Shown here one piece after another: positions 44,589 to 52,981 of a DNA stretch of 64,000 nt. Numbering within the stretch: position 1 is the first letter of the stretch; each line of letters opens with the position of its first letter. The DNA comes from PVC group bacterium (lineage in GTDB: Bacteria > Verrucomicrobiota > Kiritimatiellia > CAIKKV01). The stretch is from contig CAMDGM010000013.1 in assembly GCA_945898015.1 (NCBI GenBank), positions 18,532 through 82,531 of the forward strand, read 5' to 3'. A program made the translations under genes and the position numbers. The notes under the pieces are model-generated. The model was not told where the DNA came from and ran no database searches. It saw only the letters and a list, made by a program, of their open reading frames with translations.

Positions 44589-45533
44589 ATGAAAACCGTC
44601 GGACAAATCCTGCGCGACGCCCGGGAGAGCAAGGGGCTGACGGTGGCCCAGGCCGTGGAGGGCACCCGTTCCCAAAGCCAGGTGATTCAGGCGCTGGAGC
44701 AGGATGACTTCTCCCGTTTTCCAGCCCCGATTTATACGCGGGGGTTCATCAAGCTGTACGCGGAGTACCTCGGCCTGGATGCTTCCGAGCTGATCAGCCT
44801 TTACCAGGCCCGGAATGCGGAGGCGGACAAGCTGGTCCGTCCGGCGTCCGTGCTGCGGCCCGGAAGCTCCCATCCGCCGGCCGCGCCGGCACAGGAGCTG
44901 GCGCCCGAGCTCGATTTTCAGTCGCCCGCGCCGTCGCCCGAGGCGGTAAATCCAACTGACAAGAGCGAGCCGGTTCCGCCCCCGCTGGCGCCCAAGCCGG
45001 TCGCTTCGGAACTGGAATTGCCGTTTGACCGGCCTGCGGCGCCGCCTCCATCTAAGCCGGCTCCGCGTCCTGGTGAGGCGGTGGCCCCGAAGCTTCCGGC
45101 CCCGGCGGAGGCGCCGAAATTAACGCCCCCCAAAGTGCCGCCGGTTCTTCCGGAGGCGCCACGGACCCTGGCCCCGCGGCTGGCGAAGCCGGCGCCGGCC
45201 AAACCGCCGGCCACGAGCAGCGAGTCAGATGAGTTTGCGCTTGAGGTGCGTACGGGATCAGATTCGGTCACGGCTCGCGAACGCGCCGCCTCGATCTTTT
45301 CCCTGGCCCGCGCGTCCGCGGGCCGCCTGCCGTGGGGGAAAATCCTGATTCGCACCGGAGGCCTGATTGTTGCGTTTCTCATGTTGTGGCTTCTGCTGTC
45401 CGTGGTCCGGAGTTGTGTCAACCGGTATCACCGTTCGGTGGTGAAGGCGGAGGCGTCCGCTGCCTCGTATGCCCTGCCGCCGGTGCCCGAGCCGCCGCCC
45501 CTGCATCTTCCGGATAAACTGCCCCGCCGATGA
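44589..45533 (+). CDS. RodZ-like helix-turn-helix membrane protein
   Basis: Protein of 314 residues resembling the cytoskeleton regulator RodZ. The cytoplasmic N terminus is an HTH_25 domain (GQILRDARESKGLTVAQAVE, followed by YTRGFIKLYAEYLGLD). A proline/alanine-rich linker (about 95-205) leads to a single membrane helix (about 258-276). Unlike E. coli RodZ the periplasmic part is only about 35 residues, without a C-terminal beta domain. The partner would be MreB in rod-shaped cells. ATGA overlap with rimO. Confidence 0.82.
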   Translation: MKTVGQILRDARESKGLTVAQAVEGTRSQSQVIQALEQDDFSRFPAPIYTRGFIKLYAEYLGLDASELISLYQARNAEADKLVRPASVLRPGSSHPPAAPAQELAPELDFQSPAPSPEAVNPTDKSEPVPPPLAPKPVASELELPFDRPAAPPPSKPAPRPGEAVAPKLPAPAEAPKLTPPKVPPVLPEAPRTLAPRLAKPAPAKPPATSSESDEFALEVRTGSDSVTARERAASIFSLARASAGRLPWGKILIRTGGLIVAFLMLWLLLSVVRSCVNRYHRSVVKAEASAASYALPPVPEPPPLHLPDKLPRR

Positions 45534-46891
45534 AAAAAGCTCCGCGGAACTCCGGCGCCCGGGTGGGCGTGATCAGCCTCGGTTGCGCCAAAAACCTGGT
45601 GGACTCCGAGCACTTGATCGCCTCGCTTTTTCGGGCGGGGCTGCAGCTGACGGCGAATCCGGACGAGGCGGACCTGCTCCTGGTCAACACGTGCGCGTTC
45701 ATCCGGGATGCCCGAGAGGAAGCGATTGACGCGGTCCTGGACGCCTGCCGCCGGAAGGAAAAGGGGCCCTGTCGCGGCGTGATCGTGACCGGCTGCCTGC
45801 CGCAGCGGTATCGTCACCAGCTGGCCCGGGCGATGCCCGAGGCGGACGCGTTCCTGGGGCTTGACGCCCTGGACCGGGTGGGGGATGTGGCGCTGCGCCT
45901 GTTGCGTGGCGAGGGGCCGATCCGGGACATTCCGGGCGAGGCGGTCCGGCTGTTTGAGCCGCCCGCCTCCCGGGTGGTGCTCAGCGGCGGACCCTTTGCC
46001 TATGTCAAAATCGCCGAGGGGTGCGATCACCGGTGCGGGTTTTGCGCGATCCCCGGCATCCGCGGCCGGCATCGTTCCAGGCCGCAGGACAAGATTGTGG
46101 CCGAGGCGGAGGAGCTGCTCGGCCGGGGCATCCGGGAGCTCAACCTGATTTCCCAAGACTCCACGTTTTACGGGCGGGACCGGAAGGATGGCGCGGACCT
46201 GTGTACGCTGCTGGAAGCGCTGGGCCGCATTGGCGGCCGGTTCTGGATCCGCATTTTATATGGCTATCCCAACGGCATCACCAACCGGCTGCTCGACACC
46301 ATGGGCGCTATTCCGCAGGTGTGCCGCTACCTGGATGTGCCGGTTCAGCACAGTCATCCGGATGTCCTGCGGCTGATGCGGCGGGGCGGCACGACCCGCG
46401 ATGTGGCGTGCCTGCCCGAGCGCGTGCGGGCGCGGCTGCCCGGCGTGGTGCTGCGGACGACCTGCCTGGTGGGACATCCGGGCGAGAGCGAGGCGGCCTT
46501 CCGGCATTTGAAGCGCTATGTGGAAGCGTCCTCGTTCGACCACCTGGGGGTGTTCGCGTTTTCGCCCGAGGAGGGGACCCCTTCCGCAGGATTGAAGGCG
46601 CGGCCCCGGTCGGCCACGGCGGAACGGCGCCGGGAGGAGCTGCTCGATGTGCAGCAGACGGTGCTGGATGCGCCGGCCCTAGCTTGGACTGGCGCCCCGG
46701 ATGAATTTTTGCTAGAAAAGGCAGCCATCGGACCGGATGGAACGGGCGTGGGCCGGACCCGGCGCCAGGCGCCGGACGTGGATGGCCACACGCTCGTGAC
46801 CGGGCTGGGCAGACGCGCCAAGCCCGGGATGTGGTCCGGAATCCGGTACACGGCCCGGCAGGGCATCGACTGGCTCGCAACCGCGGAATAG
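45530..46891 (+). CDS. rimO: Ribosomal protein S12 methylthiotransferase RimO
   Basis: Radical SAM enzyme of 453 residues that adds a methylthio group to Asp of S12. The N-terminal UPF0004 domain begins VGVISLGCAKNLVDSEHLI. The radical SAM cluster motif is Cys165-x3-Cys169-x2-Cys172 (CDHRCGFC), and a C-terminal TRAM domain follows. The LGCAKNLVDSE signature separates RimO from the tRNA enzyme MiaB. Confidence 0.95.
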   Translation: MKKAPRNSGARVGVISLGCAKNLVDSEHLIASLFRAGLQLTANPDEADLLLVNTCAFIRDAREEAIDAVLDACRRKEKGPCRGVIVTGCLPQRYRHQLARAMPEADAFLGLDALDRVGDVALRLLRGEGPIRDIPGEAVRLFEPPASRVVLSGGPFAYVKIAEGCDHRCGFCAIPGIRGRHRSRPQDKIVAEAEELLGRGIRELNLISQDSTFYGRDRKDGADLCTLLEALGRIGGRFWIRILYGYPNGITNRLLDTMGAIPQVCRYLDVPVQHSHPDVLRLMRRGGTTRDVACLPERVRARLPGVVLRTTCLVGHPGESEAAFRHLKRYVEASSFDHLGVFAFSPEEGTPSAGLKARPRSATAERRREELLDVQQTVLDAPALAWTGAPDEFLLEKAAIGPDGTGVGRTRRQAPDVDGHTLVTGLGRRAKPGMWSGIRYTARQGIDWLATAE

Positions 46892-46906
46892 GATGGGCGA
46901 TACGCG

Positions 46907-47479
46907 ATGATTCAGGAATGGGACATCAAGCCTCTGGCCAAGAGCTGCACCGGCTGCACCAAGGCCTTCGAGGACCGGCAGGAGTATTATACGCGGCTTT
47001 CGGATCAGTCCGGAAACTACCAGCGTTCGGATTTTTGCTCGACCTGCTGGGCGCGCGAAGAGCCTGTGGATCCCGGGTATAGCAACTGGAACGGCGTGTT
47101 TCGCATTCCTCCGGCTGAACCGGACCGCAAGGTGCGCAAGGAGACCACCGAGACGATTCTCCGGGAGCTGATGGAGCAGGGAGACCCGTCCCGCGGGGAG
47201 ATCATCTATATTCTCGCGGTCATGCTCGAGCGCCAGCGGGTGCTGGTGGAGCAGAAGGTGGAGGATCGTCCCGACGGCGCCCGCCGGGTCATTTATGCTC
47301 ATCGCAAGACGGGGGAAACGTTCATCGTGCCGGATCCCGGCATTGGCGCGGAACGGCTGGAAACGGTCCAGCAGGAGGTCATGCACCTGCTGGCCCCCGA
47401 TGCGCCGCCGCGCCCCGGGTCTATTGCCGAACCGCCGGCGAACCCGCCTCCGGAGCCGACCGATGGACTTGGATCTTAA
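46907..47479 (+). CDS. Zinc-ribbon protein of unknown function
   Basis: Cytoplasmic protein of 190 residues. CTGC (14-17) and CSTC (about 43-46) form a zinc ribbon; residues 75-150 are a charged alpha/beta region (EIIYILAVMLERQRVLVEQK), and the tail is proline-rich. I do not recognise a named family; its position after rimO and its overlap by 17 bases with the deacylase suggest an old operon member. Proteins with the same layout are familiar from planctomycete-type genomes, but that is memory, not a search. Confidence 0.7.
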   Translation: MIQEWDIKPLAKSCTGCTKAFEDRQEYYTRLSDQSGNYQRSDFCSTCWAREEPVDPGYSNWNGVFRIPPAEPDRKVRKETTETILRELMEQGDPSRGEIIYILAVMLERQRVLVEQKVEDRPDGARRVIYAHRKTGETFIVPDPGIGAERLETVQQEVMHLLAPDAPPRPGSIAEPPANPPPEPTDGLGS

Positions 47480-49028
47480 AGTCTCGGGCGGCCGGGTGGC
47501 CGATGGCACCGGCGGGCCGCTACGCCTGGCCGATGTGGGCATCCGCGGCGAGGCGATTGTCGCGGTGGGGGACTTGTCGGGGGCGGAAGCCCGGCGCACG
47601 ATTGATGCCACCGGCCGGCTGGTCTGCCCCGGATTCATTGACGTGCATTCCCATTCCGATTCCTACCTGTTGCTGGAGCCGTCCGCGCCCAGTAAAATTT
47701 TTCAGGGCGTCACCACCGAAGTGGTGGGCAATTGCGGCACGTCGGCCGCGCCGCTGCTGGGCCGGGCCCAGCTGCCCTCGGATTGGGCGGACAAGCCGTA
47801 TCCGGGCCGGTGGCGCACGGTGGCGGAATACCGTGCGCTTTTGGAGGCGGCCCGGCCGGCGGTGAACGTGGTGATGCTGGCGGGCCACGGCAAGCTCCGT
47901 GCCGCGGTGATGGGCTATGAGGACCGGCCTGCGCGTCCGGACGAAGTGCGGGAGATGGAGCGGCTGCTGGAGCAGGCGATGGAGGAAGGCGTCCGCGGCC
48001 TTAGCACGGGCCTGATTTATGCCCCCGGCCTTTATGCCACGGTGGAAGAGATCACGGCCCTGGCGCGGGTGTCCGCGCGGCGGGGCGGCTTGTATACGAC
48101 GCACATGCGCAGCGAGGGCGCCCGGTTGCTTGAGGCCCTGGATGAAACGCTGGCCGTGGCCCGGGAGTCGGGCGTGCGGGTCTCGGTTTCGCATCTCAAG
48201 ACGTCAGGCCGCGGAAACTGGGGCCTGATCGACGCCGCGCTGGACAAGCTGAATGCCGCGCGCGCGTCGGGCTTGGAGGTGGCTGCGGATCGGTATCCGT
48301 ACACGGCGTCCAACACGGATCTGGATGTGATCCTGCCGGCCTGGGCGGCGGCGGGCGGGCGCGAGGCGGTGCTGGCCCGGCTGAGGGAGCCGGCGTCCCG
48401 GGCGCGGCTTCGCGCGGAACTTCAGGAAAACCGTCCCGAAACCTATTGGGGCACGATTGTCATCGGATCCACCTCCCATCCGGAGCATGCGGCCTTTCAG
48501 GGGCTGTCCCTGGAGGAGGTGGCCCGGCGACTGGAGCTTGAGCCGGTGGATGCGGCGCTCCGGTTGATTGATCGGGACGAGTTGCGCACGGGCGCCTTTT
48601 TCTTCGGCATGTGCGAGGCCAATATGTGGCGGATCCTGGCCGAGCCGTGGGTGATGATCGGCAGCGATGCCTCGCTTCGCGCCCCCCAGGGGTTGCTGAG
48701 CCAGGATTTTCCGCATCCCCGGGCCTATGGCACGTTCCCCCGGTTTTTGAGAGCCGCGCTGGACGGGAAAACGGTTCCGGTCGCGGAGGCGATCCGCAAG
48801 ATGACGGCGTTGCCGGCCGACCACTTCCGGCTGGGTCGCCGCGGCGTGCTGGAGGCGGGCGCGGCCGCCGATGTGCTGGTGATCGATTCGGACACGGTGT
48901 GCGACACGGCCACCTTCACCAAGCCTCATGCTCTGGCGGTGGGGATCGAGCGGGTGATTGTGAACGGCGTGGTCACGCTGGAGGCGGGGGTATGGTCCGG
49001 GAACCGCGGCGGCCGCGTGCTCGCGTAG
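47463..49028 (+). CDS. N-acyl-D-amino-acid deacylase (D-aminoacylase family)
   Basis: Amidohydrolase of 521 residues that removes acyl groups from N-acyl-D-amino acids. FIDVHSHSD is the first metal motif, GNCGTS carries the metal-binding Cys, then GLIYAPGLYA, TTHMRSEG, VSHLKTSG and the late catalytic Asp in IGSDA. The long upstream frame overlaps the previous gene; the ATG at 47463 begins the usual MDLDLKVSGGRVADGTG opening. It is last in the operon, before an MraY-like gene, so recycling of D-amino-acid or peptidoglycan products is possible. Confidence 0.92.
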   Translation: MDLDLKVSGGRVADGTGGPLRLADVGIRGEAIVAVGDLSGAEARRTIDATGRLVCPGFIDVHSHSDSYLLLEPSAPSKIFQGVTTEVVGNCGTSAAPLLGRAQLPSDWADKPYPGRWRTVAEYRALLEAARPAVNVVMLAGHGKLRAAVMGYEDRPARPDEVREMERLLEQAMEEGVRGLSTGLIYAPGLYATVEEITALARVSARRGGLYTTHMRSEGARLLEALDETLAVARESGVRVSVSHLKTSGRGNWGLIDAALDKLNAARASGLEVAADRYPYTASNTDLDVILPAWAAAGGREAVLARLREPASRARLRAELQENRPETYWGTIVIGSTSHPEHAAFQGLSLEEVARRLELEPVDAALRLIDRDELRTGAFFFGMCEANMWRILAEPWVMIGSDASLRAPQGLLSQDFPHPRAYGTFPRFLRAALDGKTVPVAEAIRKMTALPADHFRLGRRGVLEAGAAADVLVIDSDTVCDTATFTKPHALAVGIERVIVNGVVTLEAGVWSGNRGGRVLA

Positions 49029-49046
49029 ACGAGTTGCCGTTCCGCA

Positions 49047-49075
49047 TTGACGGGCCTTGTGATTCCGACTAGATT
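49047..49075 (+). promoter_or_regulatory. Sigma-70 promoter of mraY-like gene
   Basis: TTGACG, 17 bases, TAGATT, 34 bases before the start at 49109. Confidence 0.6.
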
Positions 49076-49108
49076 CGGATTTTATCAGTTTTGGAGGGGG
49101 GCGCCGGC

Positions 49109-50206
49109 ATGTTGTATCTGTTTTCGAAATGGCTGGAGGGTTGGTTCGGGCCGTTCCGGCTGTTCAGTTCCTATTTGGTGTTGATCGGGCTGGGAACTTT
49201 TGCGGCGGCGTTGTTGACCTGGGTTTTATTGGAAAAGAAGGCATTCTTCCGCCATGTTCCCCTGGATCGGGGCAAGAAGCTGGTGGACGGGGGCTATGCG
49301 AGCAAGGGCAAGCCGACCGGCGTGGGGATGCTCCTGATGCTGTTTACGCTGCCCGTGCTGGCGTTGGTCATGCCGCCTTCGCTTAAAGTGTGGGAGGTGA
49401 TCGGGTGTTTGTATGCGGCCATGGTCACGGGTTTTCTGGATGATTCCGCCCACCTGCCCTGGGGCGAGTTCAGGAAAGGCATGATGGACCTGGTGATCTG
49501 TGCGGCGTGCAGCGTGGCGTTGTGCCAGCTGGAGCCGGTGCGGATGTGGCTGCCGTTGGTGAAGGGGACGTTCCTGGTATCCCCCTGGATTTTCATTCCC
49601 CTGTCCAGCGTGGTGCTGTGGCTGGCGATTAATGCCACCAACTGCTCCGACGGGGTGGACGGCCTGGCGGGCACGCTGGCCATGTTGTCGCTTCTTTATC
49701 TGGGCGTGCTGCTCTATGGCGTGGTGGGGCACAAAGGGGTCTCGGGGTACCTGCTGGTGACGCATAACCCCGAGGGGGCGATGTGGGCGTTGCTCGTCTT
49801 CACGTTTGCCGGCACGCTGGCTTCTTATCTGTGGTTCAATGCCGAGCCCAGCCAGCTGCTGATGGGCGATGCCGGATCGCGTCCGCTGGGGCTGTTGATG
49901 GGCGTGGCGGTGATGGCGGCCGGCAATCCGATCCTGATCCTGGTGGCGGCGCCGATCATCCTCATTAACGGGGGCGCGGGGCTGGTCAAGCTGGTGCTGT
50001 TGAGGACGTTCAAGCGGATGGGTTTCGAGACGGCGCTGGATACGGCCCGGCATCCGGCGAAGCTGCTTCATAAGGTGCGGTTCCCGCTTCACGATCATTG
50101 CCGCAAGCATTTACATTGGTCCAATGCCCAGGTGCTGATGCGGTTTTCGTTGCTTCAGGCCATGCTGATTCCCCTGCTTCTGGTGTGGTTGATCAAGCTA
50201 CGGTAA
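49109..50206 (+). CDS. MraY-like phospho-N-acetylmuramoyl-pentapeptide transferase, diverged
   Basis: Integral membrane enzyme of 365 residues with about ten helices, from the polyprenyl-phosphate N-acetylhexosamine-1-phosphate transferase family. MraY features: Asp111-Asp112 in GFLDD, NATNCSDGVDGLAG (from Asn175, with Asp181), and Asp254 in GDAGSRPLG. The C-terminal HHH motif of MraY reads His328-Asp-His330 (PLHDH), while the following W...VLMRF helix is kept. It stands outside any dcw cluster with its own promoter. It may be the only MraY or a second, specialised copy; the window cannot decide. A TTG at 49091 would extend it by six residues. Confidence 0.8.
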   Translation: MLYLFSKWLEGWFGPFRLFSSYLVLIGLGTFAAALLTWVLLEKKAFFRHVPLDRGKKLVDGGYASKGKPTGVGMLLMLFTLPVLALVMPPSLKVWEVIGCLYAAMVTGFLDDSAHLPWGEFRKGMMDLVICAACSVALCQLEPVRMWLPLVKGTFLVSPWIFIPLSSVVLWLAINATNCSDGVDGLAGTLAMLSLLYLGVLLYGVVGHKGVSGYLLVTHNPEGAMWALLVFTFAGTLASYLWFNAEPSQLLMGDAGSRPLGLLMGVAVMAAGNPILILVAAPIILINGGAGLVKLVLLRTFKRMGFETALDTARHPAKLLHKVRFPLHDHCRKHLHWSNAQVLMRFSLLQAMLIPLLLVWLIKLR

Positions 50207-50245
50207 AGGCGCCCCGGGAGTCCTGAACGCAATTCTCGCGAGATC

Positions 50246-50261
50246 CTAACACGGGGCTAAC
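50246..50261 (+). promoter_or_regulatory. Candidate Pho box upstream of phoB
   Basis: Two direct repeats CTAAC spaced 11 bases (50246 and 50257), ten bases upstream of a -35-like TTTAAC. Eleven-base-spaced direct repeats are the hallmark of PhoB/PhoP binding. The same element with the same spacing lies before the porin gene. Confidence 0.55.
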
Positions 50262-50270
50262 CGATTTTGG

Positions 50271-50299
50271 TTTAACTCGTCGATGACCGCCCGTATACT
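50271..50299 (+). promoter_or_regulatory. Candidate promoter of phoBR
   Basis: TTTAAC, 17 bases, TATACT, 22 bases before the phoB start codon, which has GGAGGAG upstream. Weak -35, as expected for an activator-dependent promoter. Confidence 0.5.
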
Positions 50300-50320
50300 G
50301 GGCGTCATCTGGAGGAGCCT

Positions 50321-51013
50321 ATGGCGCATGAACACATTCTGATTGTCGAGGACGAGGAAGACATTGTCGAATTGATCCGGTACAATCTGGTCAAGAATGG
50401 GTTTAAGGTGACCGCCGCCCTCACGGGGGATGAGGGGCTGGCCCGGGCCCGCGCGTTGCTTCCGGATTTGATTCTGCTGGACCTCATGCTGCCGGGCCAG
50501 GACGGGCTCGAGATATGCCAGGCGTTGCGCCGGGATGACCGGACCGCCGCCATCCCGGTGGTGATGCTGACGGCCAAGGCCGAGGAGTCGGACATTATCA
50601 CCGGGCTGGAACTGGGGGCGGACGACTATGTGACCAAGCCGTTCAGCCCCAAGGTGTTGATTGCGCGGGTGCGCTCGGTGTTGCGCCGGAAGCGGCAGGC
50701 GCCGGCGAAGTCGGAGGAGGCGATCCGGGTCAAGGACATCGTCATCAACCCGGGCCGGCATGAAGTGCTGGCCGGGGGCAAGCCGGTGGAGCTGACCTTT
50801 TCCGAATTGCGTGTGCTTCACCTGCTGGCCGGCCGGCCGGGGTGGGTCTTTAACCGTGATCAGATTGTGATTGCCGTGCACGGCGAGGGGTATCCGGTCA
50901 CGGACCGGGCGGTGGATGTTCAAATCGTCGGCCTCCGCAAGAAGCTGGGCGCGCGCGCCCGGTATATCGAAACGGTTCGGGGTGTGGGATATCGATTCCA
51001 GGAGCAGGCATGA
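50321..51013 (+). CDS. phoB: Phosphate regulon response regulator PhoB
   Basis: OmpR/PhoB-type regulator of 230 residues. Receiver: acidic pocket in VEDEEDIVE, phosphorylation site Asp53 in LLDLMLPGQDG, and Thr in MLTAKAEE and Lys in VTKPFSP. The winged-helix effector follows (FSELRVLHLLAGRPGWVFNRDQIV, then DVQIVGLRKKLG). It activates phosphate-starvation genes when phosphorylated. ATGA overlap with phoR and presence of pst genes downstream make the assignment firm. Confidence 0.94.
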   Translation: MAHEHILIVEDEEDIVELIRYNLVKNGFKVTAALTGDEGLARARALLPDLILLDLMLPGQDGLEICQALRRDDRTAAIPVVMLTAKAEESDIITGLELGADDYVTKPFSPKVLIARVRSVLRRKRQAPAKSEEAIRVKDIVINPGRHEVLAGGKPVELTFSELRVLHLLAGRPGWVFNRDQIVIAVHGEGYPVTDRAVDVQIVGLRKKLGARARYIETVRGVGYRFQEQA

Positions 51014-52803
51014 CGCACAAACGGCTCTTTTCCAAATTGTTTCCGTGGTTTTTATTTGTCGCGTTGGCGCCGCTGGCGATTGTGGTGGCGGTCACCTGGA
51101 AGGTGGTGGAAGATTTCCACATGGAGCAGACGCGCGCGGAGCTGGTTGAGCGCGTCGACTTGTTCCGGCTCGGGCTGGAGGCCTCCTTGCCCCCGGATCG
51201 CGCCGCGATGGACGCCTATTGCAAGCAGGTGTCGGCAAAGTCCCCGGCTTCGCCCGGCGGGGCAACCGATACCCGGTTTACCGTGATCGGGATAGACGGC
51301 GTGGTGTGGGGTGACTCGGTGGAAGACCCGGCCCGGATGGATAATCACGCTGACCGGCCCGAGGTGCGGGAGGCGAAAAAAGGGGGAACCGGAGCGAGCC
51401 TGCGCTTCAGTGACACCCTGCGACAGCCGCAGATGTACGTGGCGGTTCCCTTGCGGAAGGACGGCGCCGAGATCGGCGTGGTGCGCGCGGCCTTCACGGT
51501 GGACTCGATCCACGGGGTGGTCTGGCAGGTGATTGTTCGAATTCTGGTGATGGGCGTACTCACGGGTCTGGTGTCGGTGGTGATCGGCTTGTTTGCCGCG
51601 CGCCTGCTGGCGGCTCCGCTGGAGGAGATGGCGGACGGGGCGCGGCGTTTTGCGGAGGGCGATTTGAAAGCGCGGGTGGCGATTCCGGACTCCCTGGAGC
51701 TGGCCAATTTTGCCGAGGCGCTGAACCGGATGGCGGCCTTGCTCGACCAGCGGATTCAGACCGAAACCCGCCAGAGGCGGGAGCGGGAGGCGGTGCTGGC
51801 GAGCATGAACGAGGGCGTGCTGGCGTTGGATCTGGAGCAGAAGGTCATTGGGATCAACGTCGCAGCCGCCCGTTTGCTGGCCGTGGATGCGGAAAAGGCC
51901 CGGGGGCGCTCGCTTTTGGAAGTGGTCCGCAATCCTGAGCTGGAGCGGTTTGTGACGGCGGCGCTGGCCGCCGAGGTCGCCTTGGATGGCGACCTGGTGC
52001 TGCAGGGCGAGGGCGATGTTTACGTGCAGCTTCGCGGGGCGCCGTTGAAGGGGCATGACGAGAAGCGGATCGGAATCGTGGTCGTGTTGAATGATGTTAC
52101 CCGCCTGCGCCGGCTGGAGCGGGTCCGGCGTGAATTCGTGTCCAATGCGTCCCATGAGTTGCGCACGCCGATCACCGCCATCCGCGGGTTTGCGGAAACG
52201 CTGGTGGAAAGCGCGGCGGACGATCCGGTGTCCGCCCGCCGGTTTGCGGGCATTATCGAGACGCAAGCCCGCCGTCTGGAGATGCTGGTGGAGGATATGC
52301 TGACGCTGTCCCGGCTCGAATATATGTCGGAACGGGAGGCGTTGCCGCGGGAACGGCAGGCGGTGGCCGGTGTGCTGCGGTCCGCGGTTTCCGCCTGCGA
52401 GGCGCGTGCCGGGGCCCGGAAAATCCGGCTGGCCGTTTCCTGCCCGGAGGGTCTGGAGGCCGAGATGGCCGGGTCGCTCATGGAGCAGGCGGTGATCAAC
52501 CTGCTGGATAATGCCATCAAGTACAGCGAGGAGGGCGGCGAGGTCTCCGTGATGGCGGAAGCCGCCGGCGGCCGCGTCACGATCTGTGTGCAGGATCACG
52601 GCTGCGGGATTGAAAAGACGCACTGGCCCCGCCTGTTCGAGCGGTTTTACCGGGTCGACAATGCCCGCAGCCGCAAGCTGGGCGGCACCGGGCTGGGCCT
52701 GGCCATCGTCAAGCATATCGTGCTCGCCCATGGCGGCGAGGTGGGCGTGACCAGCACGCCCGGCGCCGGGTCGGCGTTCACGATCAATCTGCCCTGTTCC
52801 TGA
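51010..52803 (+). CDS. phoR: Phosphate regulon sensor histidine kinase PhoR
   Basis: Membrane sensor kinase of 597 residues. Two helices (about 8-30 and 175-200) flank a periplasmic sensing domain; HAMP (200-250), PAS (about 258-360), then HisKA with His381 in NASHELRTP and HATPase with LLDNAIKYSEEG and GGTGLGLAIVKH. The presence of a sizeable periplasmic domain differs from E. coli PhoR, and is closer to the Gram-positive form. Coupled to phoB. Confidence 0.93.
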   Translation: MTHKRLFSKLFPWFLFVALAPLAIVVAVTWKVVEDFHMEQTRAELVERVDLFRLGLEASLPPDRAAMDAYCKQVSAKSPASPGGATDTRFTVIGIDGVVWGDSVEDPARMDNHADRPEVREAKKGGTGASLRFSDTLRQPQMYVAVPLRKDGAEIGVVRAAFTVDSIHGVVWQVIVRILVMGVLTGLVSVVIGLFAARLLAAPLEEMADGARRFAEGDLKARVAIPDSLELANFAEALNRMAALLDQRIQTETRQRREREAVLASMNEGVLALDLEQKVIGINVAAARLLAVDAEKARGRSLLEVVRNPELERFVTAALAAEVALDGDLVLQGEGDVYVQLRGAPLKGHDEKRIGIVVVLNDVTRLRRLERVRREFVSNASHELRTPITAIRGFAETLVESAADDPVSARRFAGIIETQARRLEMLVEDMLTLSRLEYMSEREALPRERQAVAGVLRSAVSACEARAGARKIRLAVSCPEGLEAEMAGSLMEQAVINLLDNAIKYSEEGGEVSVMAEAAGGRVTICVQDHGCGIEKTHWPRLFERFYRVDNARSRKLGGTGLGLAIVKHIVLAHGGEVGVTSTPGAGSAFTINLPCS

Positions 52804-52868
52804 TATCGCTGCAGATCGCGTGGCGTGCTCAGGATGGCGCGACCCGGCGTTTCCCGAAGGGTTCCGCG

Positions 52869-52906
52869 CTAACCAACTTCTAATGAAGCCCGCATACGGC
52901 CCTAAT
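52869..52906 (+). promoter_or_regulatory. Candidate Pho boxes and promoter of porin gene
   Basis: CTAAC at 52869, CTAAT at 52880 and CTAAT at 52902, that is steps of 11 and 22 bases, followed 12 bases later by a -10-like TAATAA (52919-52924). No -35 hexamer is seen, which fits activation by PhoB bound in its place. It is the best-shaped Pho box cluster in the window. Confidence 0.55.
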
Positions 52907-52981
52907 GCGCCTGCGTTGTAATAACCGTGTTTCAAGATTAACAAAGAGACACGAGCGAAGAACAACCAAGGAGCAGGGCAG

